The notes beneath the pieces are model-generated. The model saw nothing but the letters and a program-made list of their open reading frames with translations. It was not told the origin of the DNA and did not search any database. A DNA stretch of 38,435 nucleotides from Lachnospiraceae bacterium UBA3641 (GTDB lineage Bacteria > Bacillota > Clostridia > Lachnospirales > Lachnospiraceae): assembly GCA_002373875.1 (NCBI GenBank), contig DFKQ01000058.1, positions 1 through 38,435 on the forward strand, read 5' to 3'. Positions 8,596 through 17,602 of this stretch are shown in pieces; position 1 is the first letter of the stretch, and the number at the start of each line of letters is the position of its first letter. A program made the position numbers and the translations under genes.

Positions 8596-8619
8596 GGTTC
8601 ACCTTTGGGAATGCCTGTT

Positions 8620-9297
8620 TTATTCTTCTTTAACCAGCTTGTAGCCCATGTTACGCACGGTTTTTATTGATACATTGGAGCCGATAAGCTTTAACTTCTT
8701 ACGGACAAAAGACATATATGCTTCAAGATTGTTTGACGAAGCATCTGATTCCATTCCCCATATCCTGTCATAGATTATTTCTCTTGACAGGATGCGGTCA
8801 GGATTTTTCATAAGAAATTCAAGGAGCTGGAATTCCTTATTATTAACTCCGATGCTTTCTCCCGATATATCCGAGCCTATCTCAGAGGAAGGATAATTAA
8901 GTACAAGATCACCATACTTAAGGGTTTCATCTACGGCCCTGCTTATATTAAGCTGTGCATTAACACGTGCTATAAGTTCATCAATATGGAAGGGTTTGGG
9001 AACATAATCATTGGCTCCGTTTGCAAATCCGAGAAGCCTGTCATCAAGTTCTGCCTTTGCCGTCAGCATTATAACCTTTACATCGTGATCTTCCTTACGA
9101 AGTTCCTTAAGTATTTCAATTCCGTCCACCCTTGGAAGCATTATATCAAGTATTATAAGGTCATATATCCCGGACAGGGCATTGTACAGGCCTTCTTCAC
9201 CGTCATTTGATATATCAACGGTATACCTTTCCTTTTTAAGCCTGTCGCTTATAAGTAAAGCAAGAGCCTGTTCATCTTCAACTATGAGTATTCGCAT
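8620..9297 (-). CDS. OmpR/PhoB-family response regulator
   Basis: The start at 9297 is preceded by AAGGAG and begins MRILIVEDEQ; the longer open frame to 9354 lacks a binding site. The receiver (residues 1-115) has the acidic pair Glu7/Asp8, phospho-acceptor Asp51 in LIILDIMLP, and the conserved Lys in YVPKPF. The C-terminal winged helix (about 128-225) contains LLEFLMKNPDRILSREII and RKKL, the recognition region, then VRNMGYKL. It is a DNA-binding transcription regulator controlled by the kinase encoded 24 bases downstream. Likely targets include its own promoter in 9298-9473 and possibly the VTC operon, which is inference from position only. Confidence 0.93.
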   Translation of the reverse strand: MRILIVEDEQALALLISDRLKKERYTVDISNDGEEGLYNALSGIYDLIILDIMLPRVDGIEILKELRKEDHDVKVIMLTAKAELDDRLLGFANGANDYVPKPFHIDELIARVNAQLNISRAVDETLKYGDLVLNYPSSEIGSDISGESIGVNNKEFQLLEFLMKNPDRILSREIIYDRIWGMESDASSNNLEAYMSFVRKKLKLIGSNVSIKTVRNMGYKLVKEE

Positions 9298-9473
9298 TTT
9301 TTCTCCTTGAAGTTTTGTTCTTAGAATCATATCATTTGATGATAGAGAGTGCAAGAAAGTTGATTATACATAAAATCCAATATATACTATTACTATCAAT
9401 TAAACACTATTTTGTGTAAAATATATACTGAAGTAGTCCATTCATACACTATACTTGAAATTCGGAGAATCAA

Positions 9474-10841
9474 ATGAACCGTTGGGTTGTTGTCGTAGAT
9501 GACGATGCAATAGGTCTGACCAGTGCAAAGAACATGCTTGGAGAAGAAAACATGAAGGTTAGTTGTCTGCGTTCTGGATCAGACCTTCTTAAGTTTATAA
9601 GGAAAAATGTGCCGGATCTTATCCTGTTGGATATTCTCATGCCCGATATGGATGGATTTGAGACTTATCATGCCCTGCGTGAGACTGAAGATCAGATGGG
9701 CAGGCCACATACACCGGTAATTTTTCTTACCGGGGAAGATGATAGTGCGATTGAACATAAGGGACTCGAGATAGGAGCATCTGATTTTATCCGCAAGCCG
9801 TTAAATAAGGATGTCATGGTCAGACGCATTGAGAACACCATCACAAATCGTAAGACGATACAAACCCTTACCAAGGAGGCAATGTTTGATGATCTTACGG
9901 GCTTCTTAAATAAGACACGGGGGACAGAAAGGTTGGCTAAGCTGTGCTCAAGGAAGATGGGCGCACTCATAATATTTGATCTTGACAGCTTTAAACTGGT
10001 AAATGATCTGTTCGGGCATGATATGGGCGACAAGGTGCTTAGGTCATTTGCCGATATTATCAGAAGAAATACGAGGGGAACAGATACGGTAAGCCGTATT
10101 GGAGGAGATGAGTTTCTGGCTTTTTGTGAGGACCTGACAGAGGAGAGTGCGGTTGCATCCCTTACACTGAGGCTTAATTCACAGTTCATGGAAGAAGCGA
10201 CAGCTTTGATGGGTAAGGATCATGGAATCCCACTGGGTGTATCTGTCGGTGTCGTTATGGTTCCTGAGCAGGGAAGAGATTATGATAAGCTTTTCACAAT
10301 GGCAGACGATGCATTGTATACAGTAAAAAAGAACGGTAAGCACGGATACTATATTTATTCACAGAAAGTTGATTCTGATGAAGGAGATACATCCGATCCG
10401 GAAGAAAAGCTTGAACGTATAATCAGGATAGTAGAGGAGAGGAATGATAACGGAGAAGCGCTGTTGCTTGGAAGTGATTCGTTTGCACTCATTTACAGGT
10501 TTATCATGCGCTTTTACAAAAGATACGGAGGAACTGCGGCCCTGCTCTTGTTTACCCTGTCAATGGAAGAAGATGGAGATAATTTAAAGCTTCTTGATAT
10601 TTCGGAACAGTTTTGTGCTTTGTTGCAAAAGACCCTGAGAATGAGCGATATTATGATGCGGAACGGATCAAACAGCTTTTTTGTTCTGTTGACGGAACGA
10701 ACAAGAGCGGAAGCGGATGGTGCAATTAACAGGATACTGGATATATGGGATAAAACAGAGCATTTTGAAGGAGCCAGGATAAGTCATACATTCAAATATA
10801 TTAATCCCTCCGGATATACGGAAACTGAAATTAACGGATAA
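9474..10841 (+). CDS. Response regulator with GGDEF and degenerate second GGDEF
   Basis: The 455-residue protein starts with a receiver (about 1-125; acidic cluster DDD at 9-11, phospho-acceptor Asp53 in LLDILMPDMDG, Lys in FIRKPL). A complete GGDEF domain follows (about 135-300), with DDLTGFLNK, SRIGGDEFLAF and an RGTD inhibition site five residues before GGDEF. This predicts a PleD/WspR-like phosphorylation-controlled diguanylate cyclase with product feedback. The last ~130 residues resemble a second, degenerate GGDEF domain: the spacing and a LRMSDIMMRNGSNSFFVLL stretch fit, but GGDEF has become GSNSF, so it is probably structural or regulatory. GGAGA precedes the ATG. It is the first gene of the signalling operon, 26 bases before the next gene. 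A TATACT at 9450-9455 could be a -10 element, but no clear -35 is visible. Confidence 0.92.
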   Translation: MNRWVVVVDDDAIGLTSAKNMLGEENMKVSCLRSGSDLLKFIRKNVPDLILLDILMPDMDGFETYHALRETEDQMGRPHTPVIFLTGEDDSAIEHKGLEIGASDFIRKPLNKDVMVRRIENTITNRKTIQTLTKEAMFDDLTGFLNKTRGTERLAKLCSRKMGALIIFDLDSFKLVNDLFGHDMGDKVLRSFADIIRRNTRGTDTVSRIGGDEFLAFCEDLTEESAVASLTLRLNSQFMEEATALMGKDHGIPLGVSVGVVMVPEQGRDYDKLFTMADDALYTVKKNGKHGYYIYSQKVDSDEGDTSDPEEKLERIIRIVEERNDNGEALLLGSDSFALIYRFIMRFYKRYGGTAALLLFTLSMEEDGDNLKLLDISEQFCALLQKTLRMSDIMMRNGSNSFFVLLTERTRAEADGAINRILDIWDKTEHFEGARISHTFKYINPSGYTETEING

Positions 10842-10867
10842 CAGTAACCTGTTTGGAAAGGATAACT

Positions 10868-12922
10868 ATGAGTCAGAAAAATGATGAGAAGTTCATAATG
10901 CTTATTATAACACTGGCATCCGTGGGATTGATCTTAGAGATCATATTGAGGGGATGGGAATTATGGGTTCCGAGTTTTATTATCATTGGAATGGTAACCC
11001 TGTGGGGATTAAATCTGTCAGACAGGATAGATAACGATATCCGTAAGCTGTTCTATTATCTTTACGTTGTTATGCTGATCCTTTATCATGGCATTCATAA
11101 ATCGAGCTTCTTTGACATTGCGTTAACAACTATTCTGGCAATAATGACTTTTTCAACACTTAATAAGGTATATATGCTGAATATATTTCTTATAGAGTAT
11201 TTGATCATTATGTTCGTTCATCTTATTAATCTTCCCGGAGGTGAACCGATCGAATTTAATAAGCTGAATGCTTCGAGGATACTGTTACATGTCGCCATAG
11301 TTCTGCTTGTATATTACATGAGTGTCCGTGCAATAAATAACAGACTTGATGATGAGGAAGAAAACAGGATCAGGGAAGAAAGCATCAGACAGAATGATTC
11401 AAGCATGGAGGATTTCCTGTCAAATATATCACATGAACTGAGAACTCCCGTAAATGTTGTAAACGGAATGTCGGACCTTCTTATAAAAAAGGGTGTCGGA
11501 AAAGAAGCGGATTCGATAAAAAATGCCGGGGTGAGGCTTGCCTACCAGATAGAAGATATTCAGGATTATACGGAATGCAAAAGAAACAAGGTCTTCCTTG
11601 AGGAGGACAATTATATGAGCACATCACTCATAAATGATGTGGTAACAAGCTTTCGCTTAAACGATAACGCAAACGGTCTTGAGATGGTTGTCGATCTTGA
11701 TCCTTTAACACCCACAACTATGAAGGGAGATATAAGAAAGCTTCATAAGATATTCAGGCACCTTCTGGAAAATGCTGTCAAGTTCACCAAATCCGGAGGC
11801 ATCTATGTGAAGATGTATGCTGAAAAGCAGGATTATGGTGTGAACCTGTGCATAGAGATGACAGATACCGGAATAGGCATGAACGAAAATGCGATAAGGG
11901 CAATCCCTGAAGGAATGTATCAGGCAAACAAGAAGAGAAACCGTTCTTCGGGAGGTATCGGTCTTGGCCTGTACATAGTGTATGGATTTGCCCACAGAAT
12001 GGGAGGCTTCGTTAAGATCGAGAGCGATAAAAGGAGTGGTACGACCGTAAGGGTTACGATACCTCAGGAGGTAGTGAATGATAAGCCCTGTCTGTTTCTT
12101 GAGGAAACATTTGACGGAACGGTATTGTTCCATGTAAGACCCGATAAATACAAGATAACCAGGCTGCGAGATTTTTACCGGAGCATGGCTTCTAATCTCG
12201 CATCCGGCATCCATGTTCCATTATATGCAGCCGACACGGTATATGAAGTAGAACGTCTAAAGGAGAAAATGAATGTGACCCATGTATTTATGGGTCAGGA
12301 GGAATATGAAGAAAACAGGGGATACTTTGAGGAGCTGGCTAAGGAAAATATTGTGGTTGCAGTATCGGCATCGCCGGGATTTAAGATACCTGCAAACAGC
12401 AGAGTGATCCTTATGCCCAAACCCCTGTATGCGTATCCGATAATTAAGGTTTTAAACAACAGTTGGGAAAACAAAGACGCATTTGATAAGGATAATACGG
12501 CGACACCCGTATTCAATGGGTTAAGGGCTCTGGTGGTTGATGATGAGCCGATGAACCTTGTTGTTGCAACATCCCTGTTCAGGGATTATAAGATGATCGT
12601 TGATACTGCCGGAAGCGGTAAGGAGTCTATAAAGAAATACAGGGATAACGACTATGATCTCATATTTATGGATCATATGATGCCGGAGATGGACGGGGTG
12701 GAGGCCATGAAGCAGATAAAGGCCGCTGCGTCAGATCTTGACAGGGAGGTGATCGTTATCGCGCTTACCGCAAATGCCGTTTCAGGTGCAAGGGAAATGT
12801 TTATAAAGGAGGGATTCGATGGATTTATTGCCAAGCCCATAAATACATCGGATTTTGAGAGAGTCATGCTTCGGGTACTTCCTGCCGAAAAAGTCTCATA
12901 TGATGGGAGGTGTGAAAAATGA
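10868..12922 (+). CDS. Membrane hybrid histidine kinase with internal pseudo-receiver
   Basis: The ATG at 10868 follows GGAAAGGA; an in-frame TTG at 10853 is less likely. The 684-residue protein begins with five or six membrane helices (to about residue 152) and no obvious external domain, then a short coil. HisKA has His189 (NISHELRTPVN). The ATPase domain has LENAVKF, DTGIGM and a glycine-rich GGIGLGLYIV. After it comes a ~125-residue segment without clear motifs (FLEETFDGTVLFHV to MPKPLYAYPI) that ends like a receiver and looks like a pseudo-receiver. The C-terminal receiver has Asp602 in FMDHMMPEMDG and FIAKPI. It lacks an Hpt domain, but the next gene, overlapping by ATGA at 12919-12922, encodes one. 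Confidence 0.92.
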   Translation: MSQKNDEKFIMLIITLASVGLILEIILRGWELWVPSFIIIGMVTLWGLNLSDRIDNDIRKLFYYLYVVMLILYHGIHKSSFFDIALTTILAIMTFSTLNKVYMLNIFLIEYLIIMFVHLINLPGGEPIEFNKLNASRILLHVAIVLLVYYMSVRAINNRLDDEEENRIREESIRQNDSSMEDFLSNISHELRTPVNVVNGMSDLLIKKGVGKEADSIKNAGVRLAYQIEDIQDYTECKRNKVFLEEDNYMSTSLINDVVTSFRLNDNANGLEMVVDLDPLTPTTMKGDIRKLHKIFRHLLENAVKFTKSGGIYVKMYAEKQDYGVNLCIEMTDTGIGMNENAIRAIPEGMYQANKKRNRSSGGIGLGLYIVYGFAHRMGGFVKIESDKRSGTTVRVTIPQEVVNDKPCLFLEETFDGTVLFHVRPDKYKITRLRDFYRSMASNLASGIHVPLYAADTVYEVERLKEKMNVTHVFMGQEEYEENRGYFEELAKENIVVAVSASPGFKIPANSRVILMPKPLYAYPIIKVLNNSWENKDAFDKDNTATPVFNGLRALVVDDEPMNLVVATSLFRDYKMIVDTAGSGKESIKKYRDNDYDLIFMDHMMPEMDGVEAMKQIKAAASDLDREVIVIALTANAVSGAREMFIKEGFDGFIAKPINTSDFERVMLRVLPAEKVSYDGRCEK

Positions 12923-15900
12923 AGCTGATCAAAAAGCTGTCCAAAAGGCTCACGGACCCGGCATACAGTTATGAGGAACGCACCTACATCATGCTTGCGA
13001 TCATAGGATTCAGCTCAATGCTGATAGCAGTGATCTATGATATTATCGGAGGAGAACATCCGGTCGAGATCATTACGATCATAGCGGGGATCATATGCAT
13101 ACCGGTAATAGTTTCCGTTACAGTTTATTTAAATAAGGTAAAAACGGGTTCGATAATTCTGGTATGTGTTCTTGTATTTGTTATATTACCGGTCACATTC
13201 TTTTACGGTGGAGGAACCAGGGGCGGAGGCATTTTCTGGATCATCTTCAGTTATATGTTTATAGGTATGTCCCTTTCGGGCCGGCTAAGGGTAGCTATGA
13301 TGGGCGTGCTTACCTTTATAAGCATTTTTGAGTATTGGGCATCATACAGGCACAGCGAATGGATATACCCGCACAGTATAAGAATTGCCTTCATGGATTC
13401 GCTTGTATCTATCATTCTGGTAGGTATAAGTATATATATCATGCTGATGTATCAGAAGCAGATCTTCACGGAAGAAAGTAAACGTGCCCGTGCAGAGGCG
13501 GAAAGAGCGGAAGAACTGAACCGTTCGCAAAACCGCTTTTTTTCAAGCATGAGCCATGAGATAAGAACCCCCATTAACTCCATTCTGGGATTAAATGAAC
13601 TTATTTTAAGGGATCAGAGCGCCTCGGAGGATATTGTAAGGGATGCTTCGGGTATACAGGGCTCCGGTAAGATGCTGCTCGCACTGATCAATGATATACT
13701 TGATTTTTCAAAGATAGAAGCCGGAAGTATGGATATTGTTCCCATTGATTATCGTGTTGGGGATATGCTGTCCGAGATCGTAAATATGATGTGGCTTCGG
13801 GCAAATGATAAGGGTCTTACGTTTGAAGTAAGTGTAGACCCCGAGGTTCCCATGGTCCTGTATGGGGATGAGGTCCGTATCAAGCAGATAATCATAAATC
13901 TTTTGAACAACGCAGTTAAATATACACAAAAGGGGAGAGTGGAACTGCGTGTGGAGAGCAAGGATGTGGATGAGAACACATGTGAGCTTGTGATCTCAAT
14001 CGCAGATACGGGAATGGGAATAAAAAAAGAGGCACTGCCCTATCTTTTTGATGCATTTAAGAGGGTTGATGAAGAAAAGAACAGGCATATAGAGGGAACC
14101 GGTCTGGGACTCAGTATCGTAAAGCAATTGGTCGAATTGATGGATGGAACCGTAACGGTAAACAGCGTATACGGAGAGGGCTCTACATTTACGGTAACGA
14201 TAAAACAGACAATATCCGATCATGGAATGGTGGGTGAGCTTAATATCCACAACCAGCAGGCGATCAAGAGAAACGCATATGAAAGCCGCTTTCTGGCCCC
14301 GGAAGTAAGGATACTTATCGTAGATGACAATTTAATGAATCTTGAGGTTGAGAAGAGGCTCCTTGAAGATACGGACATGGGCATCGATACTGCCGTAAGC
14401 GGTAAGGAAGCCCTTGAGTTGAGCCTGAAGATACATTATGACGCCATTTTTATGGATCACCTTATGCCGGAGATAGACGGAATAGAATGTCTTGAACTTC
14501 TAAGAAATCAGGCAGGAGGCCTTAACCGGGCAACTCCAGTGATCGTTCTTACCGCCAACGCGGGAAGTGAGAACAGGGAGCTGTATAACAGGGTGGGATT
14601 TGACGGATATCTGATAAAGCCCGTTTCGGGTGATGCCATGGAAGAGATGCTCATTAAGCATGTATCTCCCGATAAGATAATCCTAAGATCGGCAATGATA
14701 GGTGAAGGTGAGGAAATACGCACTGCGGACAAATATGCCGAGAAGTTACCGGTTGTTGTTACTGCTTCGAGTATGTGTGATCTTCCGGATTCCGTTATCA
14801 GAAAGCTTCATATTCCCATTATACCTTTTGTGATAAAAACGGATGAAGGTATCTTCAAGGATGGTGTCCACATGGATGCCTATGAACTTATAAGACATAT
14901 ATCTTCCGGCAAGGATGCGGTGTCAGCGCCACCGGATGAATCGGAATATACCGAGTTTTTTGCTGAAAACCTGAAGAGAGCGCATCACGTCATTCATATA
15001 TCTCTTACAACGAGCATGAGTGCGGAATACAGGATAGCAGGCGAGGCGGCCAAAGCATTCGATAATGTTACCGTTATCAATTCCGAATGTCTCTCAAGTG
15101 CTACGGGTATACTCGTGCTGATCGCATATAAGCTTGTACAGCAGGGTATACCGGTAAATGATATTGTGTCGGAGCTGGAGTCGGTCAAGCACAGGCTAAG
15201 ATGCAGCTTTATTATCGATACTACCCGGTTTATGGCGGATAGGGGGTACATAAGCAAGAGGCTTAACAGGATCGCTGAAGTGCTTAACCTGCATCCGGCG
15301 TTAAGGATCCGCGAAGATAAAGCAGGTATCGGAGGAGTGTGGTTAGGAAGAACAAGAAGGGCTTACAGGAAATATATAAGCAGGACACTTCCGCCCGATC
15401 TTATACCGGATTCCGATGTTGCATTCGTAACTTATGCGGATGTATCCACGGATACACTTAAATGGATAGAAGAGGAGATAAGGAAAACGGCATATTTTGA
15501 ACATATTGTATTTCAGCAGGCCTCGGCGGCAATATCTTCCAACTGCGGTCCGGGAACCTTCGGTATACTGTATTTTCTTAAATCAAACAAGTCGTACAAT
15601 ATCGCATCTTTTATTGATGATACAGAGACAAAGCATGAAGCCGCATTGGATGAAGAGATGACGGAAGATGCGGAGAATACAGCAGAAACCGAAGCTGAAG
15701 CCATATATGAGGATAATTATGAAAGTGCCGAAACTATGGAGGAGGAGAAGGAAGAAGCAATTGATCATCCGGCAGATGAATGGTTCAGTGATATCAAGGG
15801 TATTGATGCAGCATCGGCGATCAAAAACAGCGGATCCGAGAGTGCGTTTAAGGCTGTACTTAAGATATTCTACGATTCCATTAACGATAAGTACACAGAG

Positions 15901-16359
15901 CTTGAAAGATGCTATTACGAGAATGACTGGAAGAATTATACGATCAAGATACATGCTCTTAAGAGCTCTTCAAGACTCATAGGAGCAATGGGGCTTGGAG
16001 AGAGGGCCGAGAAGCTGGAAATGGCAGGCAAAGAAAATGATATAGACTATATCACGAATAATCATGAAGCCGTCATGGAGGAATTCCTGAAATACAGGGA
16101 AGAACTGGCAGGGGTATTTAAAGCCGATGTTAAAGATGATGATGCCGGTAAACCCCTGGCAGATGATTATATTATGGAGAGTATATATGAAGAACTTAAG
16201 GATGCTGCAGATGCTATGGATTGTGACAGGATCGAGGCCATTATGAAGGAGGCTGAAGAATATGCCATACCCTCAGGTGAAAAGGAGAGGTTCGATCTTA
16301 TCAGGAGAAGTGCAGATATGTATGATTATGAAGGGATACTTGATGCCCTTTCGAAATAA
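12919..16359 (+). CDS. Hybrid histidine kinase fused to DegV and Hpt domains
   Basis: This 1146-residue protein overlaps the upstream kinase gene by ATGA and has GGGAGG at 12905-12910. Order: six or so membrane helices (25-180), coil (180-205), HisKA with His213 (SSMSHEIRTPINS), ATPase (about 315-430; NLLNNAVKYT, DTGMGI, GTGLGLSI), receiver (464-585; Asp513 in FMDHLMPEIDG, YLIKPV). Residues about 611-895 match a complete DegV domain: VVTASSMCDLPDSVI, VPFVI-like IIPFVIKTDE, KDGVHMDAYEL, SLTTSMSAEYRIAGEAA, NSECLSS, RFMADRGYISKRL and C-terminal GPGTFGILYF. DegV proteins bind a fatty acid. The usual Asp of the first motif (TDSxxDLP) is Ala here. An acidic linker (895-950) leads to an Hpt domain with His1012 (HALKSSSRLIGA), then a helical tail. 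The fusion suggests a lipid-responsive phosphorelay hub; that is inference. Confidence 0.93.
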   Translation: MKLIKKLSKRLTDPAYSYEERTYIMLAIIGFSSMLIAVIYDIIGGEHPVEIITIIAGIICIPVIVSVTVYLNKVKTGSIILVCVLVFVILPVTFFYGGGTRGGGIFWIIFSYMFIGMSLSGRLRVAMMGVLTFISIFEYWASYRHSEWIYPHSIRIAFMDSLVSIILVGISIYIMLMYQKQIFTEESKRARAEAERAEELNRSQNRFFSSMSHEIRTPINSILGLNELILRDQSASEDIVRDASGIQGSGKMLLALINDILDFSKIEAGSMDIVPIDYRVGDMLSEIVNMMWLRANDKGLTFEVSVDPEVPMVLYGDEVRIKQIIINLLNNAVKYTQKGRVELRVESKDVDENTCELVISIADTGMGIKKEALPYLFDAFKRVDEEKNRHIEGTGLGLSIVKQLVELMDGTVTVNSVYGEGSTFTVTIKQTISDHGMVGELNIHNQQAIKRNAYESRFLAPEVRILIVDDNLMNLEVEKRLLEDTDMGIDTAVSGKEALELSLKIHYDAIFMDHLMPEIDGIECLELLRNQAGGLNRATPVIVLTANAGSENRELYNRVGFDGYLIKPVSGDAMEEMLIKHVSPDKIILRSAMIGEGEEIRTADKYAEKLPVVVTASSMCDLPDSVIRKLHIPIIPFVIKTDEGIFKDGVHMDAYELIRHISSGKDAVSAPPDESEYTEFFAENLKRAHHVIHISLTTSMSAEYRIAGEAAKAFDNVTVINSECLSSATGILVLIAYKLVQQGIPVNDIVSELESVKHRLRCSFIIDTTRFMADRGYISKRLNRIAEVLNLHPALRIREDKAGIGGVWLGRTRRAYRKYISRTLPPDLIPDSDVAFVTYADVSTDTLKWIEEEIRKTAYFEHIVFQQASAAISSNCGPGTFGILYFLKSNKSYNIASFIDDTETKHEAALDEEMTEDAENTAETEAEAIYEDNYESAETMEEEKEEAIDHPADEWFSDIKGIDAASAIKNSGSESAFKAVLKIFYDSINDKYTELERCYYENDWKNYTIKIHALKSSSRLIGAMGLGERAEKLEMAGKENDIDYITNNHEAVMEEFLKYREELAGVFKADVKDDDAGKPLADDYIMESIYEELKDAADAMDCDRIEAIMKEAEEYAIPSGEKERFDLIRRSADMYDYEGILDALSK

Positions 16360-16380
16360 CATGAAAAAGGAGGAGATAAA

Positions 16381-16599
16381 ATGGATACGGCCGCTCGTGA
16401 AAAGCTGTTAAAGGTTCTTAAGGGAGAACTTAAATACACATCAACAAATCTTGCGTTTAACATGCTGATCAGCAAAATGCAGAAGAAGATTAAAGAGGAT
16501 CCGGCAAATGAGGAGATGTGTATGAAAGAAATGGATGAATTTCTGACAAAATATCCTATCGTTGCCAAGGTTGATCTTGCAAATATAGCTGCATTGTAA
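16381..16599 (+). CDS. Small 72-residue protein of unknown function
   Basis: A strong AAGGAGGAG lies before the ATG, 21 bases after the DegV-kinase stop. The product is hydrophilic and probably all-helical (LREKLLKVLKGELKY-like amphipathic N-terminus, QKKIKEDPANEEMCMKEMDEF middle), with no signal peptide or membrane helix. I do not recognise a family. Position, spacing and binding site argue for a real gene co-expressed with the phosphorelay; a role as a partner or adaptor of the neighbouring signalling proteins is only a guess. Confidence 0.72.
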   Translation: MDTAAREKLLKVLKGELKYTSTNLAFNMLISKMQKKIKEDPANEEMCMKEMDEFLTKYPIVAKVDLANIAAL

Positions 16600-16631
16600 G
16601 TAAAACAAAAGGATTAAGAGGAGGTATGGGA

Positions 16632-17597
16632 ATGCTTATTACATTGGAAGAAACTGTAAAAATGATCAATGAAGGAAAGATACTTCATATAGCGGCGGAT
16701 GATTCTCTTCTTGGGAAGCTTCCGAAGGGTAAGTGGATAGGTGGAACAACACCCTATTTTATAAGTGAAGAGGGCGGAATATTTACAAAAGAGAAGCTTT
16801 TTGTCAATGAGATTGATTTTGCTGCGGATATAAAGGTGGCAGTCTACGGAAAGTACAATATATTTCAGGTGGTGGAGGAGTGTTACGATAACGGCCTCAC
16901 AATGATGATCATGCCATATGGGTCCAAAGTGGCGGCCAAGTACGCGAAGGAAGCCCCCGAGGTTGAAGAGCTTTTGATGCATCCCATTGTCGGCTGGATA
17001 TCGGGTTTTGATCTTGGCGGAGAGAGCGAAGCGAAGGTATATGACGGAACAAGCGGGGAATCATATACGGACAGGGCCGTGGTGATGTATATTAAGTTAC
17101 CTGAAGATAAGACAGCCATGATAAATATGATAAATATCTTCACGGATGATAAGACGGATCCGGTTATAAGGTTCTACGATAATGATCTGAGTGTTTCAAA
17201 ATGCAGCGTGAACGGCCAGGAGGTCAATTTTGCGCAGTATATAAAGAAGAAGGGCCTTGACACTAAGATGCCGCTTGTGGCTGATTACAACGGGTCATAC
17301 ATCAACACATCGATCAAGGAGGTTTCAAAAGACAGGGTCAGCTTTTATGCACCGGTATTTAAAAATATCGAATACCGTTTCGCCGTAGATGTAAATGATT
17401 ACTCGGGAGAGTTCAGAAAAAGGATAAGTGAAGCCGGTGCGCATGATCCGATCATGTCCTGCAATTGTATATTGAATTATCAGTACGGTAACCTGGCCGG
17501 ACAGAAGATACCGCCTTATACCGGACCGGTTACCTTCGGTGAAATAGCATATCAGCTTCTTAATCAGACATTGGTTTATTATGAGATATTAGGATAA
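16632..17597 (+). CDS. Protein of unknown function (possibly DUF6976-like)
   Basis: Two ATGs are possible, at 16626 and 16632; GAGGAGG ends at 16624, so the second has proper spacing. The 321-residue product begins MLITLEETVKMINEGKILHI and contains GKWIGGTTPYFISEEGG, IVGWISGFDLGG and a C-terminal PVTFGEIAYQLLNQTLVY. There is no signal peptide or membrane helix, so it is probably cytoplasmic. The C-terminal GEIAY...NQTL pattern recalls FIST-type sensory proteins, and the N-terminus recalls what I remember as DUF6976; neither can be confirmed here. It sits in the signalling operon, 5 bases before the AGCS transporter, so a link to ligand detection or kinase control is plausible but unproven. 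Confidence 0.8.
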   Translation: MLITLEETVKMINEGKILHIAADDSLLGKLPKGKWIGGTTPYFISEEGGIFTKEKLFVNEIDFAADIKVAVYGKYNIFQVVEECYDNGLTMMIMPYGSKVAAKYAKEAPEVEELLMHPIVGWISGFDLGGESEAKVYDGTSGESYTDRAVVMYIKLPEDKTAMINMINIFTDDKTDPVIRFYDNDLSVSKCSVNGQEVNFAQYIKKKGLDTKMPLVADYNGSYINTSIKEVSKDRVSFYAPVFKNIEYRFAVDVNDYSGEFRKRISEAGAHDPIMSCNCILNYQYGNLAGQKIPPYTGPVTFGEIAYQLLNQTLVYYEILG

Positions 17598-17602
17598 AGC
17601 TT

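Noticed and set aside
9394..9455. Promoter in front of the REC-GGDEF gene
   Set aside because: TATACT and TAAAAT hexamers exist, but no matching -35 at 16-18 bases; too weak to list.
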